A stretch of DNA of 64,000 nucleotides from positions 1-64,000 of the forward strand of contig JBIOUX010000178.1 in the NCBI GenBank assembly GCA_044867425.1. Reading direction: 5' to 3'. The position numbers were made by a program, and so were the translations under genes. Position 1 is the first letter of the stretch; each line of letters begins with the position of its first letter. The notes under the pieces are model-generated. The model ran no database searches. It saw only the letters and a list, made by a program, of their open reading frames with translations, and had not been told where the DNA came from. The DNA is from CAWBJP01 sp044867425 (lineage in GTDB: Bacteria > Actinomycetota > Acidimicrobiia > IMCC26256 > BP-133). Positions 53,311 through 61,684 of this stretch are shown one piece after another.

Positions 53311-53973
53311 GTGACCGAGACCATTCGCATCGAGACCATGCGCAACGAGACCATGCGCATCAAGCCGTGGGCCGATGAGGTGATCGACACCCTCGGCTTC
53401 GATCCCCGTTCCATCTACTGCGAGAAGTTCTGGCTGCCGACCCTGGGGCCCACGGCCCTGTTGTTGATGCGCCGGTTCGCCGTCTGCTTCGACGAGCATC
53501 CGGCCGGCACCGAGGTCGACCTGTCCGAGTTGGCCGGCTCGCTCGGGCTGAGCCCGGCCATGGGGCCCAACGGCCCGATCGGACGCACCCTCGGCCGCCT
53601 GGTGCAGTTCGACCTGGCCCAGGAGGCCGATGGGTGCATGGCCGTGCGCCGGAAGCTCCCGCCCGTCAACCGCCGCCATGTCCGCCGCCTGCCGCTCCCC
53701 ATCCAGCGGGCGCATGAAGAGTGGGTGGCGGCTCAGCTGGCGGCGCCCCATCGGGAGGCGGAGCGGCGCAACTCGCGGCGCCTGGCCCTGACGCTGGTCG
53801 AGCTGGGAGAGGATCTCGGCACCACCGAACGGACGCTGGGCGCCGCCGGGTTCCACCCCACGGTGTGCCGCGAGAGCAGCGCCTGGGCGTGGGACCGTCA
53901 CCGGCGAGCGCAGGCCGAGGTTCTGGCTCGGACCGAACCGGAGCCGCCCGTCGCCCGCCGTCCGGCGGCCTGA
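53311..53973 (+). CDS. Hypothetical soluble protein
   Basis: The 220-residue protein starts at GTG 53311 with GGAGG six bases before. The N-terminus contains repeats of ETMRx, then WADEVIDTLGFDPRSIYCEKFWLPTLGPTALLLMRRFA, a helical pattern with Arg-rich segments (RRHVRRLPLPIQRAHEEW). It looks like a replication-initiator-type or winged-helix protein but I cannot assign it. The 184 bp upstream show no operator or gene. Confidence 0.6.
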   Translation: MTETIRIETMRNETMRIKPWADEVIDTLGFDPRSIYCEKFWLPTLGPTALLLMRRFAVCFDEHPAGTEVDLSELAGSLGLSPAMGPNGPIGRTLGRLVQFDLAQEADGCMAVRRKLPPVNRRHVRRLPLPIQRAHEEWVAAQLAAPHREAERRNSRRLALTLVELGEDLGTTERTLGAAGFHPTVCRESSAWAWDRHRRAQAEVLARTEPEPPVARRPAA

Positions 53974-54019
53974 TGAAACGGATTTCGCGCCGCCGGCGGT
54001 AGCGCGCTCGCGCTGGGCG

Positions 54020-54042
54020 TTCGGCGAGGAAAATTCGCCGAA
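54020..54042. promoter_or_regulatory. Perfect 8-bp inverted repeat upstream of the FnIII protein gene
   Basis: TTCGGCGA and TCGCCGAA arms enclose the A-rich loop GGAAAAT. A -10-like TAGATT follows 8 bases later (54051-54056). It could be an operator or a terminator of the preceding gene. Confidence 0.4.
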
Positions 54043-54085
54043 TTGTCCACTAGATTGGAGTGCCGGCCAGCTAGGGGAGGCGGCG

Positions 54086-55615
54086 GTGCGCAAAGTCTTG
54101 GCCGCGATCGCGGGTGTGCTCCTGTTCTGGAGCTTGTGCGTCCTCGCGCCCGCCGCCACCGCCCACGACGGCCACACCAACTGGTTCAAATGGCGGGAGC
54201 CGGAAGAGAGCTCCGATGTCTCGGGCCAGAAGGTGATGCTGCGGGCCAAGGTCACCTTCGAGGAACGCGTCAGCCGGTGGTCGCTCGAGATCCTGCCCCC
54301 CGACGGCTATGCCACCATGCCCAGCTGGGGCATCGTGTGCGAGAGCCTGGACAAGGACGAACGCTCGAAGACGGTCGAGATCGCCTGCGAGTGGAACTCC
54401 GCCACCTATCCCGACGGCAAGCCGTCACGCAATCACGCCTACCGGGCCCGGGTCAACGCCTGGAACGAAGAGGGCTCCTCCGCCTCCCAAGAGCAGCCAC
54501 CGCAGGGCTCCAACGACCAACCCCCCGAGGGCGGCGGTGGAAGCGAAGGTGGCGGCGGCTCCGGTGGCGGATCGAAGAGCGACGAGACCACCACGTCGTC
54601 CACCAGCACCAGCACCAGTACCAGCACCACCAGCTCCACCAGCTCCACCACCACCACCACGACCACGACCACGACCCAGGGGAGCTCGGGCGCCAGCGAG
54701 AAGCATCAGAGCCCGTTCCGCACGCTGGTGGTGGCCAACCCGCCCGCCGCACCCGAGGGTGTCGCCCTGGCCTACGACAAGAAGGCGTCCCAGGTCACCG
54801 TCTCCTGGGAACCCAACTCCGAGCCGGACATCGCTCACTACATCGTCGAGGAACGCTTCGACTCGGGGGAGTGGTCGCTGGTGGCCAAGACCACGGACAC
54901 CAGCTGGAAAGGACGGCTGGACGAGAAGGGCACGTACCGGTTCCGGGTGGCCGCGGCCCGCTACGTCGGCTCCCCCGAGCGCATCAAGGAAGGGCCCCGG
55001 CGGGAGCCCCAGTCCGGCCTCCGAAAAGTCGAAGCCGATCCGGGCAAGGACACCTCCGAGTCGACCGAGCCGGAGACGACACCGGCCAGCGGGAGGCGCC
55101 AGGACCAGGCCGAGGAGAACAAGAAGAAGAAGGGGGAGGACTCCAAGGAGCCGGAGACCACCACTTCGTCCACGGCGCCTCCTGAGTCGGTGATCGTGAA
55201 CTACGGCGGGGGCGCCGATCCCGCCTCCACCTCCACCACCGGTGCCCAAGGCGGCCAGCCGGCGCCGTCGGGCCTGTCCGCCATCGAGCCCGGATCGCCG
55301 GGCTCCGTCCAGACCCGCTACGCCGACCCGCCCCGCCTGCCCGCGCCCGTCCCCCCCGAGCAGGCCTACGACCCGGGGTTCTCGCTGGCCCTCCCCTACC
55401 CCAAAGAGGTGCGCCTCGACATCGGCCCACCTCCCGAGCCCCCACCCCGGCTGCTCGGCACCGTCGCCCGGTTCGACTCCAACGAAGAGCAGCGCCGGGC
55501 CCTGGTCGGCGTCCTGGCCGGCGGTCTGGTGGTGTTCATCCTCTCCATGCAGGCGGCCTACCTCAACCGCCGGCCCCGGCCCATCGACCTGGCCGCCAGC
55601 GCCGACTGGGACTGA
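54086..55615 (+). CDS. Secreted, membrane-anchored fibronectin type III protein
   Basis: The 509-residue protein has a signal peptide ending at TATAHD, an N-terminal beta domain with two Cys (IVCESLDKDE ... EIACEW), a Gly/Ser/Thr-rich spacer with a run of Ser/Thr (about 160-200), an FnIII domain (about 215-305; VTVSWEPNSEPDIAHYIVEER, YRFRVAA), a charged and Pro-rich stretch, and a C-terminal membrane helix (ALVGVLAGGLVVFILSMQAA) with a short cytosolic tail. A surface or wall-associated protein. GTG 54086 follows GGGAGG. Confidence 0.78.
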   Translation: MRKVLAAIAGVLLFWSLCVLAPAATAHDGHTNWFKWREPEESSDVSGQKVMLRAKVTFEERVSRWSLEILPPDGYATMPSWGIVCESLDKDERSKTVEIACEWNSATYPDGKPSRNHAYRARVNAWNEEGSSASQEQPPQGSNDQPPEGGGGSEGGGGSGGGSKSDETTTSSTSTSTSTSTTSSTSSTTTTTTTTTTQGSSGASEKHQSPFRTLVVANPPAAPEGVALAYDKKASQVTVSWEPNSEPDIAHYIVEERFDSGEWSLVAKTTDTSWKGRLDEKGTYRFRVAAARYVGSPERIKEGPRREPQSGLRKVEADPGKDTSESTEPETTPASGRRQDQAEENKKKKGEDSKEPETTTSSTAPPESVIVNYGGGADPASTSTTGAQGGQPAPSGLSAIEPGSPGSVQTRYADPPRLPAPVPPEQAYDPGFSLALPYPKEVRLDIGPPPEPPPRLLGTVARFDSNEEQRRALVGVLAGGLVVFILSMQAAYLNRRPRPIDLAASADWD

Positions 55616-55628
55616 CCGGCGCGGCCGG

Positions 55629-55634
55629 TAACCT
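55629..55634 (+). promoter_or_regulatory. TANNNT-type -10 element before the sirtuin gene
   Basis: TAACCT lies 8 bases before ATG 55643; no Shine-Dalgarno sequence. Confidence 0.35.
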
Positions 55635-55642
55635 GCCGCGCC

Positions 55643-56422
55643 ATGGTGACGGCAGATCCCCGGCTCGAGACGGTGGCCACGTGGATCGCCGGGGCCCGAT
55701 CCGTGGTCGCCCTGACCGGCGCCGGGATCTCCACCGACTCCGGCATCCCCGATTTCCGGGGCCCCAAGGGGGTGTGGACCACCAACCCGGCGGCCGAGAA
55801 GCTCTCCGAGCTCCGCTACTACATGGCCGACCGCGACATCCGGGTGGCGGCCTGGCAGGGCCGGCTCGAGCACCCGGCGTGGACGGCCGAGCCCAACGCC
55901 GGTCACCGGGCCCTGGCCGACTTCGAGCGGATGGGGCGGCTGGACACCCTGGTCACCCAGAACGTCGACGGGCTCCACCAGCAGGCCGGCTCCTCCCCGG
56001 ACACGGTGGTCGAGATCCACGGGACGATCCGTGACGTGATGTGCATGGCCTGCGGGGAGCGGGCCCCCATGCAGCGGGCGCTCGACCGGGTGCGGGCCGG
56101 CGAGGACGACCCGCCCTGCCGCACCTGCGGGGGGATCCTCAAATCGGCCACCATCTCCTTCGGCCAGAGCCTGGTGGCCGAGGACCTGGAGCGAGCCCAG
56201 CGGGCGGCGGCCGGCTGCGACCTGTTCCTGGCCGTGGGCACGTCGCTCACCGTCTACCCGGTGGCCTACCTCCCGGAGGAGGCCCTGGCCGCCGGGGCCC
56301 GGCTGGTCATCGTCAACGCCGAACCGACGCCCTACGACCGGCGGGCCCACGCTACGTTCACCGAGCCCATCGGCGACGTCCTGCCCCGTCTCGTGGAACT
56401 TGTCACCGCCAGGCGGGAATGA
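55643..56422 (+). CDS. NAD-dependent protein deacylase (sirtuin)
   Basis: The 259-residue Sir2-family enzyme has GAGISTDSGIPDFRGPKGVW for NAD, TQNVDGLHQQAG, the catalytic His in EIHGTIRD, a zinc site CMACGE ... CRTCGG, and GTSLTVYPVA and IVNAEPTPYD for NAD binding. It removes acyl groups from lysines, regulating metabolic enzymes such as acyl-CoA synthetases. Confidence 0.93.
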   Translation: MVTADPRLETVATWIAGARSVVALTGAGISTDSGIPDFRGPKGVWTTNPAAEKLSELRYYMADRDIRVAAWQGRLEHPAWTAEPNAGHRALADFERMGRLDTLVTQNVDGLHQQAGSSPDTVVEIHGTIRDVMCMACGERAPMQRALDRVRAGEDDPPCRTCGGILKSATISFGQSLVAEDLERAQRAAAGCDLFLAVGTSLTVYPVAYLPEEALAAGARLVIVNAEPTPYDRRAHATFTEPIGDVLPRLVELVTARRE

Positions 56423-56461
56423 GAGCCCCGCCGGCCGCCGTTGGTAATACCCGACCGGACA

Positions 56462-56479
56462 GGTAGCCTTTTGGCTACC
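56462..56479 (+). promoter_or_regulatory. Perfect hairpin/operator before the rhodanese-MoeB gene
   Basis: GGTAGCC and GGCTACC flank TTTT, a perfect 7-bp inverted repeat 24 bases before the ATG. A possible -35 (TTGGTA) and -10 (TAGCCT) with 17-bp spacing lie across it, so it may bind a repressor. Confidence 0.45.
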
Positions 56480-56502
56480 GCTTGCGACCCGAGGAAGGCA
56501 CC

Positions 56503-57684
56503 ATGTCCAGCTTCCGCGAGCTACTCGCCGCCGCCAAGGCCGAGATCCGCGAAGTGACCCCCGCCCAGGCGGAGGCCGATCTCGGCCGCGTCGTCCTGCT
56601 CGACGTCCGGGAGGGCGACGAGTACGACCAGGGGGCCATCCCCGGGGCCGTCCACATCCCCCGGGGCTTCCTGGAGTCGCAGGTGGAGGGCAAGGTCCCC
56701 GACCGGGCCGCCCCCATCGTCGTCTACTGCGCCGGCGGCGCCCGCTCCGCCTTCGCCGCCCAGACACTGGGCGAGCTGGGCTACACCGACGTGGTTTCCA
56801 TGTCCGGCGGGTTCAACCAGTGGAAGAACGAGGGTCGCAGCTGGGCCGTCCCCCAGACGCTTTCTCCCGATCAGCGCAACCGCTACCACCGCCACACCCT
56901 GCTGCCCGAGGTGGGTGAGGAGGGCCAGCAGAAGCTGCTCGCCTCCAAGGTGCTGCTGCTCGGGGCCGGTGGCCTGGGCTCCCCCGCCGCCCTGTACCTG
57001 GCCGCCGCCGGGGTGGGCACGCTCGGCATCATCGACATGGACGCGGTGGACGCCTCCAACCTCCAGCGCCAGATCCTGCACAACATGGACCGGCTCGGCG
57101 AGCGCAAGGTGGACTCGGCCAAGAAGACGATCACCACGCTCAATCCCGACGTGGACGTGGTGGCCTACGACGTGCGCCTGGCCGCCGACAACGTGCTGGA
57201 CATCATCGACGGCTACGACGTCATCGTCGACGGCACCGACAACTTCCCCACCCGCTACCTGGTCAACGACGCCTCCCTGCTCAAGGGAATCCCCGTGGTG
57301 CACGGGTCGATCTTCCGCTTCGAGGGCCAGGCCACCGTCTTCGCCCCCTACGTGGGGCCCTGCTACCGCTGCCTCATCCCCGAGCCGCCGCCCCCGGAGC
57401 TGGCTCCCTCCTGCGCCGAGGCCGGGGTGCTCGGCGTGCTCCCCGGCATCGTGGGCTCGATCCAGGCCATCGAGGCCATCAAGGTGCTGCTCGGCCTGGG
57501 CGAGCCCCTCATCGGCCGGCTCCTGGCCTACGACTCGCTGGAGCAGACCTTCCGGACGTTCAAGGTCAACCGCGACCCGGCCTGCCCGGCCTGTGGCGAC
57601 GGCGCCACCATCACCATCGCCGACTACGACGAGTACTGCCTCCCCCACGCCACCCTGGCCGACGGAAGCACCGTCGGCCACTGA
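56503..57684 (+). CDS. Rhodanese-MoeB/ThiF fusion, sulfur-carrier adenylyltransferase
   Basis: The 393-residue protein has an N-terminal rhodanese domain (about 5-110; active-site Cys in VVYCAGGARSAF) and a MoeB/ThiF/UBA-type domain (120-375; GAGGLGSPAALYLAAAGVG nucleotide site, R finger in NLQRQILH, zinc Cys pairs CYRC and CPAC). Such proteins adenylate and thiolate small ubiquitin-like sulfur carriers for molybdopterin, thiamin or cysteine synthesis. The order is reversed relative to MoeZ, where rhodanese is C-terminal. ATG 56503 follows GAGGAAGG. Confidence 0.9.
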   Translation: MSSFRELLAAAKAEIREVTPAQAEADLGRVVLLDVREGDEYDQGAIPGAVHIPRGFLESQVEGKVPDRAAPIVVYCAGGARSAFAAQTLGELGYTDVVSMSGGFNQWKNEGRSWAVPQTLSPDQRNRYHRHTLLPEVGEEGQQKLLASKVLLLGAGGLGSPAALYLAAAGVGTLGIIDMDAVDASNLQRQILHNMDRLGERKVDSAKKTITTLNPDVDVVAYDVRLAADNVLDIIDGYDVIVDGTDNFPTRYLVNDASLLKGIPVVHGSIFRFEGQATVFAPYVGPCYRCLIPEPPPPELAPSCAEAGVLGVLPGIVGSIQAIEAIKVLLGLGEPLIGRLLAYDSLEQTFRTFKVNRDPACPACGDGATITIADYDEYCLPHATLADGSTVGH

Positions 57685-57789
57685 CCGACGGGCCCGAGCG
57701 AAGCGAGGAACAGCCCGTCGGAACGGGAAAGTGGTGGCGCCGTAGGCGCCGCCATGCAGTCGGGGGCACTCGGGGGCAGAGCCCCCGAG
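57685..57789. terminator. Two stem-loops between convergent genes
   Basis: CCGACGGGC (57685) pairs with GCCCGTCGG (57713). CTCGGGGGC (57769) pairs with GCCCCCGAG (57781) around AGA, a compact 9-bp stem. They fill the spacer between the rhodanese-MoeB gene and the TauE gene and probably end both transcripts. Confidence 0.6.
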
Positions 57790-57790
57790 C

Positions 57791-58633
57791 TCACTTGTAG
57801 CTGGAGGCGAGGGCGATCAGGTAGACGGATGACGACACCATCACGGCCAGGAACAGGCGGCGGATGGCGGCCGGCGACATGGACCGGGCCGCCCGGGCGC
57901 CCACGAAGGAACCGAAGAGCCCGCCGGGGATGAGCCAGGCCAGCCCGACCCAGTCGATGTTGCCCAGGAACAGGTGCAGGACACTGCCGGCCAGGCTGGC
58001 CACCAGGATGGCGAAGAGCGAGTTGGTGATGGCCATCGAGCGGGGAATCCGGCCCACGCTCACCATCAGCGGGACGATGAGGAAGCCGGCGCCGACCCCG
58101 AAGATGCCCTTCAGGAACCCAATCACGGCCCCGCCCCCGACCGCCCCCGACAGCTCGGTCGGGCCCATCTCGACCCGGGGTACCGGTTCGATCTCCGGCT
58201 CGGCGGCGGTGGCTTCAACGCCTTCCACTGACACCTGCAGCGGCGGGGCGGCCGGCACGGTGAGCGGACGGCGGGCCTGGGGCCAGGCCAGGGAGATGCC
58301 CGCCACGCAGGCGGTGAACAGGCCGAGGGCGAGGGTGAGGGCCTGGTCGGCGAGGGCTTCGGCCAGCCCGGCGCCGACCATGGCCCCGGCCGCCGCCGCC
58401 ACCCCGATGAACACCACCAGTCGCCGGTCGGCCAGACCGAGGCGCAGGTGGACGAAGGTGCCCCACCCGCCCATGACCATGAGGTAGACGAGGCCCGTTC
58501 CCACCGCCACCTGGGGATCGGCGCCCGCCGCCAGCAGCAGCACCACGGTGGCGAACCCGCCGCCGGCTCCAAGCAGGCCGGCCAGCACGCCGGTGAGGCA
58601 CCCGACGGCCAGGAGCAGGACCCCTTCGCTCAC
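57791..58633 (-). CDS. TauE/SafE-family sulfite or organosulfonate exporter
   Basis: The 280-residue membrane protein has two repeats of about four helices with the family glycine motifs GVLAGLLGAGGGFATVVLL and GFLKGIFGVGAGFLIVPLM, separated by a charged cytosolic loop. Proteins of this family export sulfite or related anions. GTG 58633 gives a typical beginning. It diverges from a persulfide dioxygenase whose product is sulfite, so export of that sulfite is a sound inference. Confidence 0.87.
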   Translation of the reverse strand: MSEGVLLLAVGCLTGVLAGLLGAGGGFATVVLLLAAGADPQVAVGTGLVYLMVMGGWGTFVHLRLGLADRRLVVFIGVAAAAGAMVGAGLAEALADQALTLALGLFTACVAGISLAWPQARRPLTVPAAPPLQVSVEGVEATAAEPEIEPVPRVEMGPTELSGAVGGGAVIGFLKGIFGVGAGFLIVPLMVSVGRIPRSMAITNSLFAILVASLAGSVLHLFLGNIDWVGLAWLIPGGLFGSFVGARAARSMSPAAIRRLFLAVMVSSSVYLIALASSYK

Positions 58634-58650
58634 GGCCGGGAGGGTGACCT

Positions 58651-58680
58651 GTCGGGCGGCAGTGTCGGGCGAAGTCGGGC
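58651..58680. promoter_or_regulatory. GTCGGGC direct repeats in the divergent sulfur promoter
   Basis: GTCGGGC occurs at 58651, 58664 and 58674 in the spacer between the exporter and the dioxygenase genes. It could be a binding site for a shared regulator. No regulator gene is adjacent. Confidence 0.3.
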
Positions 58681-58751
58681 AAAGGCGAGCGGGGAGTCGA
58701 GCGGGTCGGTCACGCTGCGCAATACAGTACGGCCGAACCCCGGAGGCACCG

Positions 58752-60134
58752 ATGATCTTCACCCAGTACTACCTCGACTGTCTCTCCCAGGCGTCGTACC
58801 TCATCGGAGACGAGGCCTCCGGCCGGGCCGCGGTGGTCGACCCCCGCCGGGATGTCGGCGAGTACCTGGCCGACGCCGCCGCCGCCGGTCTGGCCATCGA
58901 GCTGGTGGTGGAGACCCACTTCCACGCCGACTTCGTCTCCGGCCATCTCGAGCTGGCCCGTCAGACGGGAGCGGAGATCGCCTACGGGGCCGCCGCCGAA
59001 CCCGACTTCCCCCACCGGAAGCTGGCCGACGGCGAACGCATCGTCCTGGGCCGCGTCGCCCTCGACGTGCTCGCCACCCCCGGCCACACGCCCGAGTCGG
59101 TCAGCGTCGTGGTGTGGGAGGACGTCGACCACGAGGTGCCCTTCGGCGTCCTCACCGGCGACACGCTCTTCATCGGTGACGTCGGGCGCCCCGACCTCCT
59201 CTCCGCTGCCGGCCTGAGCTCGTCGGACCTGGCCCGGCACCTCTACCGGTCGCTGCACGACAAGCTCCTCCGCCTCCCCGACGCCACCCGGGTCTACCCG
59301 GCCCACGGCGCCGGCTCCTCCTGTGGCAAGAACCTCTCCAGCGCCACGGTGTCCACCATCGGCGAGCAGCGGGTGGCCAACTACGCCCTGGCCTTCCCCG
59401 ACGAGGACGCCTTCGTGGCCGCGGTGACCGCCGACCAGCCCGCCGCCCCCGCCTACTTCGGCTACGACGCCGCCCGCAACAAGCAGGACCGCCCGCTGCT
59501 CGACGAGTCGCCACCTCCGGCGCTTCCCCTGGACGAGGTGTGCCGGCTGCAGGCCGCCGGGGCGACGGTGCTCGACACCCGGGAGCCGGCCGACTTCGCC
59601 GCCGGGCACGTGGCCGGGTCCATCAACGTCGGCCTGTCGGGCCGCTACGCCGAGTTCGCCGGTTCCGTGCTCGACCCCGACACCGACCTGATCCTGGTCA
59701 CCGACCCCGGCCGGGAGGCGGAAGCCAAGACCCGCCTGGCCCGGATCGGGTTCGACCGGGTCGTCGGCCACCTCGCCGAGCCGGCCGCCGCCCTCACCAC
59801 CACGCCGGAGGCGGCCCGGCGGGCGTCCCGCCTGGATGTGGACCAGCTGGCGGCGGCCCGCTCCCAGGTCGACCCCGCCCTGGTCGACGTGCGCAACCCC
59901 GGGGAGGTCAACGCCGGGCTGATCCCGGGGGCGGTGCCCATCCCCCTCGGCCAGCTGAAGGCCCGGCTCGGCGAACTCGACCGGGACCGGCCCACCGTCG
60001 TCTACTGCGCCAGCGGTTTCCGCTCCTCCATCGCCGCCAGCCTGCTCCGGGCGGTCGGCTTCCCCGACGTGTCCGACCTGAAGGGCGGCTACAACGCCTG
60101 GTCGGCCCGCCACCCGGCGGCGTCCACCACCTGA
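58752..60134 (+). CDS. Persulfide dioxygenase-rhodanese-rhodanese fusion
   Basis: The 460-residue protein has an N-terminal metallo-beta-lactamase fold of the ETHE1 type (about 1-235; THFHADFVSGH, GHTPES, TGDTLFIGDVGRPDL, YPAHGAGSSCGK), then two rhodanese domains. The first lacks the catalytic Cys (LILVTDPGREAE); the second has it (VVYCASGFRSS). Comparable fusions oxidise glutathione or other persulfides to sulfite and transfer sulfane sulfur to thiosulfate. In this mycothiol-type organism the thiol may be mycothiol. ATG 58752 follows GGAGG. Confidence 0.9.
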   Translation: MIFTQYYLDCLSQASYLIGDEASGRAAVVDPRRDVGEYLADAAAAGLAIELVVETHFHADFVSGHLELARQTGAEIAYGAAAEPDFPHRKLADGERIVLGRVALDVLATPGHTPESVSVVVWEDVDHEVPFGVLTGDTLFIGDVGRPDLLSAAGLSSSDLARHLYRSLHDKLLRLPDATRVYPAHGAGSSCGKNLSSATVSTIGEQRVANYALAFPDEDAFVAAVTADQPAAPAYFGYDAARNKQDRPLLDESPPPALPLDEVCRLQAAGATVLDTREPADFAAGHVAGSINVGLSGRYAEFAGSVLDPDTDLILVTDPGREAEAKTRLARIGFDRVVGHLAEPAAALTTTPEAARRASRLDVDQLAAARSQVDPALVDVRNPGEVNAGLIPGAVPIPLGQLKARLGELDRDRPTVVYCASGFRSSIAASLLRAVGFPDVSDLKGGYNAWSARHPAASTT

Positions 60135-60143
60135 TCGTCGCCA

Positions 60144-61673
60144 TCAGCTCCGGCGGCGCCGGCTCCGGGCCGGCTCCTGCTTTCCGTCAGGTTTCTCGAA
60201 GCTGGAGAGCACCTCGACCAGGGTGCGGACCCCGAACCCGGTGCCGCCCTTGACGAGGTAGCCGTCGTCGGCCGGGGCCCGGGCGGGCCCGGCGATGTCC
60301 AGGTGGGCCCAGGGCACGTCGCCGGCGAACTCCGAGAGGAACAGCCCGGCGGTGAGGGCGCCGGCGTAGCGGGTGCCGGTGATGTTCTTCAGGTCGGCGA
60401 TCTCGGACTCGAGGTCCTTGCGGTAGGACTCGGGCAGCGGCAGGTGCCACACCGGTTCCCCCGCCCGTTCGGCCGCGGCTCCCACCTGGTGCACCCAGGA
60501 ATCGTGGTTGCCCATGAGCCCCGCCACCTTCAGGCCGAGGGCGACCACGCACGCTCCGGTCAGGGTGGCGAGGTCGATGACGGCATCGGGCGATTCCTCC
60601 ACCGCCAGCGACAGCCCGTCGGCCAGGATGAGGCGGCCCTCGGCGTCGGTGTTGAGGACCTCGACCGTCTTGCCGTTGCGGATCTTGAGGACGTCACCGG
60701 GCTTGATGGCCCGTCCGCCGGGCATGTTCTCGGTGGTGGGCACGAAGGCGATGACCTTGGTGTGGACGCCGGCCTGGCGCAGCACGGACATGGCCCCGAT
60801 CACGGCCGCCGCCCCCGACATGTCGGTCTTCATGGTCTCCATGCCTTCGGCGGTCTTGATGGACAGGCCACCGGAGTCGAAGGTGATGCCCTTGCCCACC
60901 AGCGCCACCGTGCCCCGGGACCGGCCCTTGGGCTGGTAGGTCAGCTTGATGAGCCGGGGCGGCTGTTCGGAGCCGAGCGACACGCCCAGCAGGCCGCCCA
61001 GGCCCTCGTTGGCGATGGCCACCTCGTCGAGGATCTCGATGTCGAGCCCGCCCTCCTCGGCCGCCCGCTGCGCCTGGTAGGCCAGCGCGGTGGGGGTGAG
61101 CGTGCCCGCCGGCTCGTTCACCAGGTCCCGGGCCCAGGCCACGGCCCGGGCCACCGCCGCCCCCCGCTCCAACCCGGCCTGCACGGCGGCGTCCCGGGTC
61201 CCGAGCACGACCACCCGCTCGGTGGTATGCGGCTCGCCCTTGCCCTTGTAGCGCAGGAACCGGTACGTGCCCAGGGCGAACCCCTCGGCCAGGGCCTGAG
61301 CGGCGGCTCCGGGGTCCGTACCCGCCGGCGCGGCATCAAGGAGGGTGGTGGCGACGGTCTTGGCCTTGGCCGCCTTGCGGGCCAGGGCGGCGGCCCCCCG
61401 GCGGAGTCCATCCAGGGTGAGCGTGTCCTTGGGTCCCAGGCCGACGAGGACGGCGGCCGAAGCGCCGAGCCCGTTGGCCGGGACGAGCAGCGCCTCGTCG
61501 GCCTTGCCGTCGAAGCCCGCCTCCGCCATGAACTCGGCCAGCCGGCCGCCCAGGGCCGTGTTGACCGCCCTGGCGCCGGCGCCCAGCGTGCGGCCGGCGA
61601 ACACGGGGACGGCCAGGAGGTCCGCCCTGGCCTTGGCCGGCGAGGTGGTGGCGAGGGAGAAGGTCACGGACAC
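60144..61673 (-). CDS. pepA: Leucyl aminopeptidase PepA
   Basis: This 509-residue M17 peptidase has an N-terminal macro-like domain (1-160) and a catalytic domain with metal and active-site motifs GKGITFDSGG, MKTDMSGAAAV and NTDAEGRL. It removes N-terminal residues during peptide turnover. GTG 61673 has AAGGAG six bases upstream. The C-terminus has an extra Arg/Ser-rich tail. It follows the adenosyltransferase gene by 11 bp on the same strand. Confidence 0.94.
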   Translation of the reverse strand: MSVTFSLATTSPAKARADLLAVPVFAGRTLGAGARAVNTALGGRLAEFMAEAGFDGKADEALLVPANGLGASAAVLVGLGPKDTLTLDGLRRGAAALARKAAKAKTVATTLLDAAPAGTDPGAAAQALAEGFALGTYRFLRYKGKGEPHTTERVVVLGTRDAAVQAGLERGAAVARAVAWARDLVNEPAGTLTPTALAYQAQRAAEEGGLDIEILDEVAIANEGLGGLLGVSLGSEQPPRLIKLTYQPKGRSRGTVALVGKGITFDSGGLSIKTAEGMETMKTDMSGAAAVIGAMSVLRQAGVHTKVIAFVPTTENMPGGRAIKPGDVLKIRNGKTVEVLNTDAEGRLILADGLSLAVEESPDAVIDLATLTGACVVALGLKVAGLMGNHDSWVHQVGAAAERAGEPVWHLPLPESYRKDLESEIADLKNITGTRYAGALTAGLFLSEFAGDVPWAHLDIAGPARAPADDGYLVKGGTGFGVRTLVEVLSSFEKPDGKQEPARSRRRRS

Positions 61674-61684
61674 GGCGAGCTCCT

